Of a stretch of DNA of 64,000 nt, positions 35,878-46,221 are shown piece after piece (the stretch's first letter is position 1; each line of letters opens with the position of its first letter). The DNA lies in contig CBDFIN010000012.1 in assembly GCA_965248135.1 (NCBI GenBank), positions 744,001 to 808,000 of the forward strand, given 5' to 3'. The notes beneath the pieces were generated by a model. It saw only the letters and a program-made list of their open reading frames with translations, had not been told where the DNA came from and made no database searches. Both the position numbers and the translations under genes were made by a program. The stretch is from SZUA-100 sp965248135 (lineage in GTDB: Bacteria; Pseudomonadota; Alphaproteobacteria; Rhizobiales; Rhizobiaceae).

Positions 35878-38298
35878 ATGCGCATTCGTTCTTTTTTGGC
35901 CTTGGCGTTCCTGGTTGCGACGCTTTTGCCCTCTACGATTTTGAGTTGGCAATCCTATCAGGACGGGCTGCAACGTGAATTCGCTGAAGTAAAAGACAGG
36001 CATCTGCTTCTTGCGCAAAATGTTGCTATGGCTTTGGAGCGCTATCATAGCGATCTGGTGGGAACTTTTTATTCCCTGTCTGCGTCGCTGCTTGCTGGCA
36101 ACAGCACGCCCAACCTTGAAGCCTTGATGTCCAGCATCAACATGCTATGCGTCTTGATTGTAGATGGTACATCCGGTGAAATAGTTGCACGCGCAGACGT
36201 AAATCCATCCGGTTCATCAAAGGCTCTCTTCAAAAAAACAATCAACGTTGCCATGGCAATAGCGAAGCCGGGAAAGACGACCTTCTCTGAAGTTATTCCA
36301 ACCGATCACGACGGCAACGTGCTGCTTGGAGTGCGCCGGTATGGCGATAAAATAGCAATTGCTGTAGTCAGTACGCGCTATTTTGTCGAACTTGGAAAAT
36401 CAATCTCGTTCGGGAAAAAAGGCCATGCCGCGATTGTCGATAGTGCCGGCAATGTACTGGCCCATCCTTTGCCCTCATGGGTAAAATCGCGCAAGAATAT
36501 CGCCAAGGTTTCTGCGGTGCGTCGCATGATGAATGGTGAAACCGGCATCGAGAAATTTTATTCTCCAGCCCTTAAGGAGGATATGGTTGCCGGACTAACC
36601 ATTGTGCGTGGCCCGGGTTGGGGCGTTATGATCCCACAACCGGTTCAAGAACTCTATGACAAGGTTTACGATAATAACAAAGGCATTTTGATAGTCTTCT
36701 CCATCGGCTTGATCATTACCGCTATATTTGTGTTTTTGCTGATGAACTCGCTGGCATCACCGCTGGAAAGGCTGCTGCGGGCGATGAAGGCCAATGCGGA
36801 AGAGAAAAAGCTGAAAAACATCGCCCTTATTCCTGGCGCCATTCCACTTTCAGAAATTGCACAATTTAACAACAACTATAATACCATGGTTGACCGTGTC
36901 TCCGAGGCCAATGAGAAGATCAGTTCCATGGCCTATTCCGATGGCGTGACGGGACTTCCCAATCGTGAGAAGCTTGAAGCACTGGCAGAAGACCTTTTCA
37001 ACAAGTGCAACTCACCGACAGATGGCGGCGCCTTGATATTTGTTGATCTCGATGATTTCAAACAGATCAATGACGTTTACGGTCACTCCATTGGCGACGA
37101 CTTTCTTCGCGATTGCGCTACAAAACTGGGAAATGCAGTACACGTTCAGCAGCGTGACCGGATTGGTGTTCAAATCAAATCCGACAATCCGATCATCGCC
37201 AGAATTGGTGGCGATGAGTTCGCAATCCTGTATCCGGGATTGATCAATAAGGGAGAAATTCGACGGCTCCTTGTTCTGTTGCACAAAGAACTATCCGCTC
37301 CATCGAGCGAACTGAACTACATTACCAAACGTAGCGCCAGCATCGGTTGTTCCCGCTACCCGCAAGATGGCAACAAGCTTGAGGATCTGATCAAACTGGC
37401 GGATATCGCCATGTACAGCGCCAAAAAGTCCGGCAAAAACAAATCCAGGATCTACAGTCGAAATATCGGTATTATGACAACTTCAGAGCTGCGGGCCGAG
37501 GTGGAGAATGCGATTGTCAACGACGCCCTCGTTCTCGAATATCAACCAAAAATCCGCACCAGCGATCAAAAAGCGGTCGGAGTGGAGGCCCTGGTTCGGT
37601 GGAACCATCCAACTCTGGGAAGATTGCCGCCGAACGACTGGATTCCTGCGATTACCAACTCTCCTGTTATCAAACAGCTCGGTGAATGGGTAATTGCCAG
37701 GGCAATGGATGATCACAAACGGTGGACAGATGCCGGGCTTGATATATCGGTCGCCATTAACATTGGCTCAGAGCACTTTTCTTCACCCGACTTTGTCGAT
37801 CATCTAACCCAAACGGCCGGTGCCAAGAACTTCGATGCCCAATGTATGGAAATCGAGATAACCGAAGACACATTGTTTACCTCTGGCGTAATCGCAAATA
37901 ACCTGATCGATCGATTGCACACGCATGGTTACAGGATCGCGATTGATGATTTTGGCACGGGCTATTCCAATATCGCCCGCCTTAGCAAACTGGCCGTTGA
38001 TTGCTTGAAAATTGATCGCTCTGTTATCTCGCAAGCCAGTGGTGATGAGCGCGTCGCTTCAATGATGGAGTGCATCATATTGATGGCGGATAAACTAGGC
38101 TGTGAGACGGTCGCCGAAGGGGTCGAGACCTCGGGTGATGTGTTGCGTTCCTCATCAGTTGGCATTGATATCCTGCAAGGGTTCTATTTCTCCGCAAGCA
38201 TGCCGGTAGATGAACTCATCGAGTGGGTCACTAATTTTGAAACCGATGAAGCCGTATCTGACGAAAAAGACCCCAAATCATCAATTGCCGCGGCCTGA
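35878..38298 (+). CDS. Membrane GGDEF-EAL protein (c-di-GMP turnover)
   Basis: This 806-residue sensor has a first membrane helix (about 5-25), an extracytoplasmic dCACHE-like domain (about 28-270), a second helix (about 275-300), a short HAMP-like linker, a GGDEF domain and an EAL domain. The cyclase motif GGDEF is intact (ARIGGDEFAILY, near 445). The EAL catalytic set is also present (VEALVRW, NIGSEHF, EITEDTL, DDFGTGYS, KIDRS, AEGVET). It could therefore make or degrade c-di-GMP depending on signal. AAGGGA precedes ATG 35878. The periplasmic ligand is unknown. Confidence 0.9.
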   Translation: MRIRSFLALAFLVATLLPSTILSWQSYQDGLQREFAEVKDRHLLLAQNVAMALERYHSDLVGTFYSLSASLLAGNSTPNLEALMSSINMLCVLIVDGTSGEIVARADVNPSGSSKALFKKTINVAMAIAKPGKTTFSEVIPTDHDGNVLLGVRRYGDKIAIAVVSTRYFVELGKSISFGKKGHAAIVDSAGNVLAHPLPSWVKSRKNIAKVSAVRRMMNGETGIEKFYSPALKEDMVAGLTIVRGPGWGVMIPQPVQELYDKVYDNNKGILIVFSIGLIITAIFVFLLMNSLASPLERLLRAMKANAEEKKLKNIALIPGAIPLSEIAQFNNNYNTMVDRVSEANEKISSMAYSDGVTGLPNREKLEALAEDLFNKCNSPTDGGALIFVDLDDFKQINDVYGHSIGDDFLRDCATKLGNAVHVQQRDRIGVQIKSDNPIIARIGGDEFAILYPGLINKGEIRRLLVLLHKELSAPSSELNYITKRSASIGCSRYPQDGNKLEDLIKLADIAMYSAKKSGKNKSRIYSRNIGIMTTSELRAEVENAIVNDALVLEYQPKIRTSDQKAVGVEALVRWNHPTLGRLPPNDWIPAITNSPVIKQLGEWVIARAMDDHKRWTDAGLDISVAINIGSEHFSSPDFVDHLTQTAGAKNFDAQCMEIEITEDTLFTSGVIANNLIDRLHTHGYRIAIDDFGTGYSNIARLSKLAVDCLKIDRSVISQASGDERVASMMECIILMADKLGCETVAEGVETSGDVLRSSSVGIDILQGFYFSASMPVDELIEWVTNFETDEAVSDEKDPKSSIAAA

Positions 38299-38470
38299 AA
38301 TCAACCCGGATGCGGTAGAGAATTTTCATTCTATTTAAGGCCACGGTTGTCCCGGCCTACCGATTGGATTTGTTCGTGCGGTTTGATGCAGTTTTGTGCC
38401 AACCGCACTTTATTCCAAAGCGCAGAGTTAAAAAAACCACTGCATTTGGTGTGATACCAACTGCAATATA

Positions 38471-39348
38471 GCCAAGCGACACTGTTTTGATTCAAATATT
38501 GAAGTCCTTGAACAGTGTTTCGATTTCGCATTTGTTTTTTCGCCTGACAGACTTTGCCTGTGCCCATTTATGCTCGATCGGGTTGAGGTCTGGAGAATAT
38601 GGCGGTAGATATTCGAGTGTGTGTCCGGCATCCTTGATAGCCTCCTTCATGTCCTGGCGCTTGTGAAAACTTGCATTGTCCATAACAACAACAGCACCGG
38701 GAGGCAGCTTTGGAATAAGGTCGCCTGTCAACCAGCCATGGAAGACATCACTGTCGATATTGCATGGAAACAGGCAGGTTGTCAGCAAGGTGCCGCCCAA
38801 CAACGCCCCGATGACGTTTGTCCTTCCCCGCGCATGCCAGTCATGAACGCCAAAACAGCGCAGGCCCTTGGGCGCATAGCCGTGAGTGCGGGGCATATCA
38901 TGGGCAAAACCTGATTCGTCAACATAGACAATAGGTTGGCCGGCCTTCTCATGCCCGCTAATCGTTTCCTGGAAGGCTGTACGCCTGGTCGCGTCCGCCT
39001 TCGGATGGCGAAACGCTTTTTTTATATGTCACCCCAAGCTTGCGCAATGCCTGCCAGATCGCCTTTGGCGTAACGCCAAAACGTGCTGCCCGTTCGTACT
39101 GATAGGCGTCAGGATATTCCGCCACATCGCGAGCCAGTGCAGCCATGTCAATCTTGCGCATGCGGGGCTTGGATTGATCCGGCTCAAGCCGATTGGCCCA
39201 GCGAACAACCGAGGCAACCCCAACGCTAAACCGAAGTGCCGTTTGTTTAAATGTCAGCCCTTCCTTGTCTCGAACCTTAAGAACATGTTTGCGGAATTTA
39301 ACAGGATAAGTCATGCACAAAGCTATAATCAAAATTATGTCGCTTGGC
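38471..39348 (-). mobile_element. IS630-family insertion sequence, 878 bp
   Basis: Terminal inverted repeats GCCAAGCGACA lie at 38471-38481 and, inverted, at 39338-39348. They are flanked by TA on both sides (38469-38470 and 39349-39350), the IS630 target duplication. A two-frame transposase on the minus strand fills the element. It is inserted about 170 bp downstream of the GGDEF-EAL gene. Confidence 0.88.
38492..39314 (-). CDS. IS630 transposase in two frames joined at an A7 run
   Basis: The N-terminal part from ATG 39314 (MTYPVKFRKHVLKVR) has the HTH and ends near the A7 run (T7 on the plus strand, 39017-39023). Dropping one base there continues as AFRHPKADATRRTAFQE, the normal family text, through VDESGFAHDMPR to the second part. 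The catalytic DDE is complete: D in YVDESG, D in VVMDNASFHK and E in YSPDLNPIEHKWA. The joined length is about 273 residues. A7 is a typical slippage tract, so this may be programmed rather than broken. Confidence 0.8.
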
Positions 39349-39349
39349 T

Positions 39350-39860
39350 ATAAAGATCAACCTGTGCCATCGTCATCCGCCGACTTGATCGGCGGACCTT
39401 GAGCAGAACAATTGGGACTTGTGGCTCAAGGCTAGCCCGTCAGGCCGGCCAATGACGCCCGGTTTTTTGGTGAATAGAGATCAACTGCATTTAGTATGAA
39501 TAGCCGTTGAATCGCATTGATTTACCAATTTGAAGCGACTCCCACCGGATTGGCTTCAATGCTGAACAATCGAGACGATATTCGTGGCGCCGAGGGTGTT
39601 CATAAACATTTTAAATAAATCTGAACCGCTCAATTTTGTTCAATCGGTAGAATACAGACCTACGCAACATCGAACTCGATTAGAAAATTGATAACACGAC
39701 GGCGCAGAACTCTTATTACCTATTTTAACTGCTTTGCCTGCAAATTTGACTATCCAGGCGGGAGATAATACAATTCGGCTACTTTCAACACTCATTTGTG
39801 GCGGAAACGCTTCTGGCCTCTGCGCACTGGTGCAGGATTAATCGGGAGGAGGATTTGATA
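39350..39860. other. Intergenic region after the IS630 element
   Basis: No gene is supported in these 511 bp. A hairpin TCCGCCGA/TCGGCGGA at about 39378-39398 follows the IS. The remainder is AT-rich without resemblance that I recognise, apart from the ribosome binding site of the small gene at its end. Confidence 0.45.
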
Positions 39861-39995
39861 ATGGAAGGAATCAAACAGTTTTCGGGCAAGTGTGTAGCAG
39901 TCGGATTTGCAATGGGTCTGTTGGTTGCAGCGGTTATAACGGTTGGAACATTGGCCTATGCAATATCAATTGGCGTTCCGCTAATTTCAAATTGA
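39861..39995 (+). CDS. Small membrane protein, 44 aa
   Basis: A strong purine-rich site (GGGAGGAGG) precedes ATG 39861. The 44-residue product has one hydrophobic span (about residues 13-36, VAVGFAMGLLVAAVITVGTLAYA) between a short basic start and a short tail ending in a stop at 39993-39995. It looks like a single-pass inner-membrane microprotein. No family is recognised. The frame also reads further upstream to 39798, but without a better start. Confidence 0.55.
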   Translation: MEGIKQFSGKCVAVGFAMGLLVAAVITVGTLAYAISIGVPLISN

Positions 39996-40162
39996 GTTTG
40001 CGCCTTAAGAAGAAATAGAACCGCCTACTTTGATCAGTGGCGCGACGACAGGCCCTCATGGGGCGATTTCAGATCGTTTATCCCTATTGTCAAAACGGGG
40101 GTGCAATTTTCTAACGACAAAAACACAGCCTGCCACCTTATACAAAAGGAAGCAGATACTCC

Positions 40163-40366
40163 CACAGTGATCGCTTGAAAGAAAGTTTATCCGCATGACG
40201 CCCGAATGGAGGGATTTTTTCAAAGAAAAATCTCGGGAATTCGGGTCAGCCCTGAGCATTGCTCATGTGAGGACGGTGATTGAGGCGCTGAAAGCGCCGC
40301 AAAGAACCGCCCGCAGCGGAGCAAACTAACAAAATACGTGCAAATCGCTTTCAAGCGATTGCCGTG
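40163..40366 (-). repeat. 204-bp inverted-repeat element, copy B
   Basis: This is the same 204-bp element as at 10175-10378, in the opposite orientation, with about six differences. The flanks CAGATACTCC and TAGATACCCC agree at eight of ten positions, consistent with an aged 10-bp target duplication. It lies about 230 bp upstream of glnD and could influence its expression. Confidence 0.85.
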
Positions 40367-40597
40367 TAGATACCCCCATTTGATCGACATTGGTATATGT
40401 GATGATCCGGCGCCATTTTCATGCCTTTGTTGGCATTGCAAAAATTTGGATGGGCCGCTCGCAATTTGCATTCCATCACAGGCTTTTCAGTTTTCGCCGG
40501 ATAACGGCGCTATCACTCAACCCTTCCTCCACCTGCCCTATCAAGTTTGCTAAATCATGGTATAGAGCAAAGCGAACAATCCAGCCGGCGGGAAGTG

Positions 40598-43417
40598 ATG
40601 GGCATCAGCAAGTCAGATTTGAGAAAACTGATTAGTTCCGATGAGGTGCGGGCCGAACTTACAGCACTTACGGTCGATACCGGCGGCGATGGTTCATCAT
40701 CTGAAATCCGCGCCAGCGTGCTCGCCCACCTTAAAAAAACTTCGGCCAGCGGACGCGCAAAAATCGAGGCAATGTTGATGGCCGATGGCCGTGGCACCTA
40801 TTGCGCCGAGCGGATTTCAGCCCTGCAGGACGAGATTATCCGCATCATCTATGATTTCGCCCTGGTGCATGTGTTTCGCGTTAAAAACCCGTCCAGGGCC
40901 GAGCGTATGACGATTGTTGCCGTCGGCGGCTATGGTCGCGACACTCTGGCGCCCGGTTCCGATCTCGATTTGATGTTTTTATTGCCCTACAAACAAACCC
41001 CCTGGGGTGAGAGCATCGTTGAATATATGCTCTACATGCTGTGGGACATGGGTTTTAAGGTCGGCCACTCAACCCGCAATATCGAGCAGTGTATCCGCCT
41101 TTCGCATGAAGACATGACGATCCGCACGGCGGTGCTTGAGGCACGTTATCTTTGGGGCTCAAAAGAGCTGTACGACGAATTGCTGCAGCGTTTTGACCAG
41201 GAAATTGTCTCCTCTACCGCGCGCGAATTCATTGCTGCAAAACTGGCGGAACAGGATGCTCGCCACATCAAATCCGGCGTGTCGCGCTACCGGGTCGAAC
41301 CCAATGTCAAGGATGGCAAGGGCGGCCAGCGCGATCTCCACACCATGTACTGGATATCAAAATATTATTATCGGGTTCGCAGCCAAAATGAGCTGGTTAA
41401 ACTGGGGGTTTTTACCCGCCGCGAACATGACCGGTTCACCAAGGCGCAGAATTTTCTGTGGGCCACAAGGTGCCACATGCATTTTCTCGCCAAAAAGGCG
41501 GAAGAACGGCTTTCCTTCGATATTCAAAAGGATATCGCCGAGCGGCTTGGCTATACCGACCGGCCCGGACTGAGTGCGGTTGAGCGTTTTATGAAACACT
41601 ATTTTCTGCACGCCAAACATGTTGGCGATCTGACCCGTATTTTCTGCTCTGAACTTGAAGAAAAACAGGCTAAGGCAGCGCCCGGTCTCACCCGGATTTT
41701 CCGTTCGTTCGGCAACCGAAAAAGAAGAATCAAGGGCACATCGGATTTCGTCAATCACAACAATCGCATCACCATTGCGAGCCAGGGGGTTTTTGAGCGC
41801 GATCCGGTCAATATTCTGCGCCTTTTTCAAATTGCCGATAAACATGGCTTAAAGTACCACCCCGACGCGCTGCGATTGCTCACCCGTTCGCTAAAGCTCA
41901 TCAATACAGAATTGCGCAAGGACAAAGAAGCAAACCAGCTCTTTTTGCAAGTCCTGACATCACCGAATAGCCCGGAAGCGACTTTGCGCAAAATGAATGA
42001 GGCGGGCGTTTTGGGACGCTTTATTCCGGAGTTTGGCAAGATTGTCGCGATGATGCAGTTCAACATGTATCATCACTATACTGTCGATGAACATCTGCTG
42101 CGTTCGATCGGTATATTGTCGGAAATCGAAAAGGGCGAACTGGAACACGAGCACCCCCTTTCGCATGAGCTGATTGGTGCAATCAAGGACCGGACGGTGC
42201 TCTATGCGGCACTATTGATGCACGATATCGCCAAAGGCCGCCCCGAAGATCACTCGATTGGGGGGGCAAAAATTGCTAAAAAACTGTGCCCGCGATTGGG
42301 CTTGACCGGCGACCAGTCAAAACAGGTTGCATGGCTGGTGCAACAGCATTTGGTCATGAGCAACACGGCCCAGCAGCGCGACCTCAACGATTATAAGACG
42401 ATTGTCGACTTCGCTGAAATCATGCAGAGCATGGAACGCATGAAAATGCTGCTGATCCTGACGGTCTGCGACACTAAAGCTGTCGGCCCCGGGGTGTGGA
42501 ACGGCTGGAAGGGGCAATTGCTGCGCACCATCTATCATGAAAGCGAGCCGCACTTGACCGGCGGCTTCAGCCGCACCGCCCAAAGCGAAAGAGTAGCTGA
42601 AACACTGCAACAGCTTTCTGATGCGCTGGAAGATTGGGACGAATTCGAGCGGCAATGGGTGCTTAAACTTCACTATGACGCCTATTTGCTGACGGTTCCG
42701 CTGGAGGACCAGATCAGGCACATGAATTTCATTCGCTCATCCGACCTGGCCCGCAAACCGCTTGCAACAACCGTGACCACAAAACAATTCGAGGCGATTA
42801 CAGAAATCACCGTTTTGGCACCGGATCACCCCAGATTGCTGTCGATTGTTGCCGGCGCCTGTTCGGCAGGTGGCGCTAATATTGTCGATGCAAAAGTGTT
42901 CACCACCAGAGATGGCAGGGCGCTGGATTCAATATTTATCAGCCGGAAATTTGATAACGACGAGGATGAGGTCCGCCGGGCCGAACGGATCTGTAAGCTG
43001 ATTGAAGATGTCTTGTCCGGCGCCGCAAAACTGCCCGAATTATTGGCAACAAGAGGCAAAATGAAGAAAACTCTCGGTGCCTTCGATGTCACCCCTATTG
43101 TCACGCTTGATAATGCCTTGTCGCACAAATTCACCGTCATAGAAGTTGAATGTCTTGATCGTCCCGGCCTGCTTTCGGAACTGACTGGCAAGTTGGCCGA
43201 TCTTAATCTGGATATTACCTCGGCACACATTGTCACCTTTGGCGAAAAGGCAATCGACACATTCTATGTCACCGATCTTGTTGGCGCCAAACTGGAAAGC
43301 CCGCAACGCCGGTCGGCGATCAGGAGCCATCTGATGGCGCTTGTCGCACCGGATGTTGCTTTGAGCGAGGATGCGGCAAAAGAACTGGCCATTGCCGGTG
43401 AAGGCGTCGCCCGTTGA
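40598..43417 (+). CDS. PII uridylyltransferase / uridylyl-removing enzyme
   Basis: GlnD senses glutamine and (de)uridylylates PII proteins, setting nitrogen control. At 939 residues from ATG 40598 (GGGAAG upstream) it has the nucleotidyltransferase motif GGYGRDTLAPGSDLDLMF near 108, the HD domain (LLMHDIAKGRPEDHS, near 545) for the removing activity, and two C-terminal ACT domains (about 740-810 and 850-925). Its stop overlaps the murJ start, so the two are coupled. Confidence 0.95.
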   Translation: MGISKSDLRKLISSDEVRAELTALTVDTGGDGSSSEIRASVLAHLKKTSASGRAKIEAMLMADGRGTYCAERISALQDEIIRIIYDFALVHVFRVKNPSRAERMTIVAVGGYGRDTLAPGSDLDLMFLLPYKQTPWGESIVEYMLYMLWDMGFKVGHSTRNIEQCIRLSHEDMTIRTAVLEARYLWGSKELYDELLQRFDQEIVSSTAREFIAAKLAEQDARHIKSGVSRYRVEPNVKDGKGGQRDLHTMYWISKYYYRVRSQNELVKLGVFTRREHDRFTKAQNFLWATRCHMHFLAKKAEERLSFDIQKDIAERLGYTDRPGLSAVERFMKHYFLHAKHVGDLTRIFCSELEEKQAKAAPGLTRIFRSFGNRKRRIKGTSDFVNHNNRITIASQGVFERDPVNILRLFQIADKHGLKYHPDALRLLTRSLKLINTELRKDKEANQLFLQVLTSPNSPEATLRKMNEAGVLGRFIPEFGKIVAMMQFNMYHHYTVDEHLLRSIGILSEIEKGELEHEHPLSHELIGAIKDRTVLYAALLMHDIAKGRPEDHSIGGAKIAKKLCPRLGLTGDQSKQVAWLVQQHLVMSNTAQQRDLNDYKTIVDFAEIMQSMERMKMLLILTVCDTKAVGPGVWNGWKGQLLRTIYHESEPHLTGGFSRTAQSERVAETLQQLSDALEDWDEFERQWVLKLHYDAYLLTVPLEDQIRHMNFIRSSDLARKPLATTVTTKQFEAITEITVLAPDHPRLLSIVAGACSAGGANIVDAKVFTTRDGRALDSIFISRKFDNDEDEVRRAERICKLIEDVLSGAAKLPELLATRGKMKKTLGAFDVTPIVTLDNALSHKFTVIEVECLDRPGLLSELTGKLADLNLDITSAHIVTFGEKAIDTFYVTDLVGAKLESPQRRSAIRSHLMALVAPDVALSEDAAKELAIAGEGVAR

Positions 43418-44964
43418 GCCTGGTACAAAAGTTCGCAACGGTTGGCGGTGCCACCATGGCAAGCCGGATCCTCGGCTTTGGCCGCGAAATGCTGATTGCA
43501 GCTTCCCTCGGTGCCGGCCCTGTGGCGGATGCGTTTTATGCCGCTTTTACCCTGCCCAATCTGTTTCGCAGAATATTTGCCGAAGGGGCATTTAATTCCG
43601 CCTTCATACCGCTGTTTGCCAAAGAGCTGGAATCAGGCGGGATCAAATCTGCAAGACAGTTCGGAGAAGAAGTCCTGGCCGTGCTGGTGGCCGTGTTATT
43701 GCTGTTTTCAGCCCTGGCGATGATATTCATGCCGGAAATAGTTGCAGTATTTTTCAAATTTGGCGATGGACAAAAACTTGAAATCACCTCTGTAATGGCA
43801 AGGGTGATGTTTCCCTACCTGTTCTGCATGTCATTGATTGCCATGCTGTCGGGTGTGTTAAACTCGATGCGGCGCTATTTTTTTGCAGCCATTGTCCCCG
43901 TATTGCTGAATGTCATTTTGATCGCTCTGCTGTTGATCTCGGTCGCATTGAAGCTGGATGAAAGATCAATCGGCCTGGTTTTGTCGTGGGGCGTTTTGGG
44001 TTCCGGCATTGTGCAATTGGTATTGTTGTTCTTCGGCGCTGCAAAACAGGATTTCCGGGTACGGCTGGTACGACCGCGCTTGACGCCACAGGTTCGCAGG
44101 CTGCTGGTGTTGATGGGGCCCGCGGTACTGACCGGCGGGGTCATTCAAATCAACATCCTGATCGGACGGATGATTGCCTCGGCACAGGATGGCGCCATTT
44201 CACTGCTCAACTACGCTGATCGCATCAATCAATTGCCCCTTGGGGTAATCGGCATCGCCATTGGCGTTGTATTGCTGCCCGAGCTTTCCCGTTCGCTCAA
44301 CGCCAACGATTTGACAGAGGCTACCAAGCTTCAAAGCCGCTCTCTGGAAATATCACTGTTGTTGACGCTTCCGGCGGCGGTCGGCTTCATGGTTATTCCA
44401 GAACCCATTGTTGCTCTGCTGTTTGAACGTGGTGCCTTTGACGCAACCACTACCGCGATGACTGCGGCTGCACTTGCCGCCTATGCCGCTGGTCTTCCTG
44501 CCTATGTGCTGATCAAGGTTTTTCAACCGGCTTATTTTGCCCGCGAAGACATGCGCACCCCGTTCTATTTCTCCATTGTCATGATGGTGGCCAATATTGC
44601 CGTCAGTCTGGCATTGTTCCCCTATTTCGGCCACGTGGGCATCGCTATCGCCACTGCCATTTCGGCCTGGGTCAATTTTGCCCTGTTGGCGGTAACCCTG
44701 TGGATGCGCAATCAGTATCGACCCGAAAGCCAAACGCTCCGCCGGGTGATGATGATAATTGTCGCAAGTCTCGTTATGGGCGTATTACTTTACTTTGGCA
44801 GCGAAAGTGTTGCCGGCCAGTTTACCGATGGTGGGCTGATAATCCGCATGCTGCTGGTTCTCACGCTGATCGGAACATCGGCAATAATTTACTTTGTCAT
44901 CATCATCCTCAGCGGCGTGATCTCGCGGGCCGAATTACAAAGAATATTGCGGCGAGCACAATAA
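43414..44964 (+). CDS. Lipid II flippase MurJ (MviN)
   Basis: MurJ flips lipid II across the inner membrane for peptidoglycan synthesis. The 516-residue protein has about 14 spans and the family start FATVGGATMASRILGFGREMLIAASLG (shown in part), with the central-cavity arginine segment FREM-type GFGREM. I used TTG 43414, which overlaps the glnD stop, because family members begin MSLxxKFATVGG; no ATG lies near. trpS follows after about 93 bp. Confidence 0.9.
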   Translation: MSLVQKFATVGGATMASRILGFGREMLIAASLGAGPVADAFYAAFTLPNLFRRIFAEGAFNSAFIPLFAKELESGGIKSARQFGEEVLAVLVAVLLLFSALAMIFMPEIVAVFFKFGDGQKLEITSVMARVMFPYLFCMSLIAMLSGVLNSMRRYFFAAIVPVLLNVILIALLLISVALKLDERSIGLVLSWGVLGSGIVQLVLLFFGAAKQDFRVRLVRPRLTPQVRRLLVLMGPAVLTGGVIQINILIGRMIASAQDGAISLLNYADRINQLPLGVIGIAIGVVLLPELSRSLNANDLTEATKLQSRSLEISLLLTLPAAVGFMVIPEPIVALLFERGAFDATTTAMTAAALAAYAAGLPAYVLIKVFQPAYFAREDMRTPFYFSIVMMVANIAVSLALFPYFGHVGIAIATAISAWVNFALLAVTLWMRNQYRPESQTLRRVMMIIVASLVMGVLLYFGSESVAGQFTDGGLIIRMLLVLTLIGTSAIIYFVIIILSGVISRAELQRILRRAQ

Positions 44965-45057
44965 TATAACTTGCCCTCACCGGTTCGCTCGGCCATAACC
45001 CGCCCGATTTCAATGATGCCGGCAGGAGTCCAACCCTCCGGTAACGGAGCACTATCA

Positions 45058-46101
45058 ATGACTGAATTTCCCGAGCGGGTATTTTCCGGTGTACAACCCA
45101 CCGGCAATTTGCATCTTGGCAATTATCTCGGTGCCATCAAAAAATTTGTTGCCCTGCAGCAGAACCATGATTGCGTCTATTGCGTGGTCGATCTTCATGC
45201 CATTACCACATGGCAAGACCCTGAAATGCTTGCCGGCAATATTCGCGAGGTTACCGCCGCCTTCATCGCTTCGGGAATTGACCCCGAAAAACACATCGTT
45301 TTCAACCAGAGCCAGGTGGCCGAACACGCCGAGCTCGCCTGGATTTTCAACTGTGTCGCACGCATGGGCTGGCTCAATCGCATGACCCAGTTCAAGGATA
45401 AAGCGGGCAAAGACCGGGAAAAGGCTTCGGTCGGCCTGTTTGCCTACCCCACCTTGATGGCGGCCGATATTCTGGCTTACCGGGCCACTCACGTACCGGT
45501 GGGCGACGATCAAAAACAGCATCTGGAGCTGACCCGCGATATTGCCCAGAAATTCAATAATGATTTCCGCCAGTCAATCGTCGACAGCGGCCATGGCGAG
45601 GCCTATTTTCCCTTAACCGAGCCATTGATCGAAGGGCCGGCCACCCGGGTGATGAGCTTGCGCGATGGGTCGAAGAAAATGTCGAAATCCGACCCGTCGA
45701 ACCTTTCGCGCATCGTTTTGACCGACGATGCCGAGACCATTGCCAAGAAAATCCGCAAGGCGAAAACCGATCCGCTGCCGTTGCCGGATAATGTCGAGGA
45801 ACTTAAATCGCGTGCCGAGGCGGAAAACCTTGTGGGCATTTATGCTGCTTTAGCAGAAACCAGCAAGGAAGCAGTGATAGCTGAATATGGTGGCCGTGAA
45901 TTTTCGACCTTCAAACCGCTGCTAGCGGAACTGGCGGTGGAAAAACTGGCGCCCGTATCCGACCAAATGACACGTCTGCAAGCTGACCCTGGACACATTG
46001 ACCGGATATTAAACGATGGCGCTGCCCGCGCGCGCGTTATCGCCGCAGAAACTCTAAAAGGCGTTAAGGAGATTGTCGGCTTCGTCAACCCGGTCGCTTG
46101 A
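45058..46101 (+). CDS. Tryptophanyl-tRNA synthetase
   Basis: TrpS charges tRNA-Trp. The 347-residue class I enzyme has the HIGH-type motif GNLHLGNYLG near 17 and KMSKSDPSNLS near 203. ATG 45058 begins MTEFPERVFSGVQPTG, the family start; the longer open frame from 44971 is not needed. It follows murJ on the same strand. Confidence 0.95.
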   Translation: MTEFPERVFSGVQPTGNLHLGNYLGAIKKFVALQQNHDCVYCVVDLHAITTWQDPEMLAGNIREVTAAFIASGIDPEKHIVFNQSQVAEHAELAWIFNCVARMGWLNRMTQFKDKAGKDREKASVGLFAYPTLMAADILAYRATHVPVGDDQKQHLELTRDIAQKFNNDFRQSIVDSGHGEAYFPLTEPLIEGPATRVMSLRDGSKKMSKSDPSNLSRIVLTDDAETIAKKIRKAKTDPLPLPDNVEELKSRAEAENLVGIYAALAETSKEAVIAEYGGREFSTFKPLLAELAVEKLAPVSDQMTRLQADPGHIDRILNDGAARARVIAAETLKGVKEIVGFVNPVA

Positions 46102-46221
46102 CTGTCTATCCAAGTGCCCTATCTTAGAGGCTGCTTGGAGCCTGCCTGAAAAGTCGTGATGGAGTAACGCCTCACTAGATGGTGTTGAATTTTCTTTTTT
46201 GCATAACAACGGGAAACCAAA

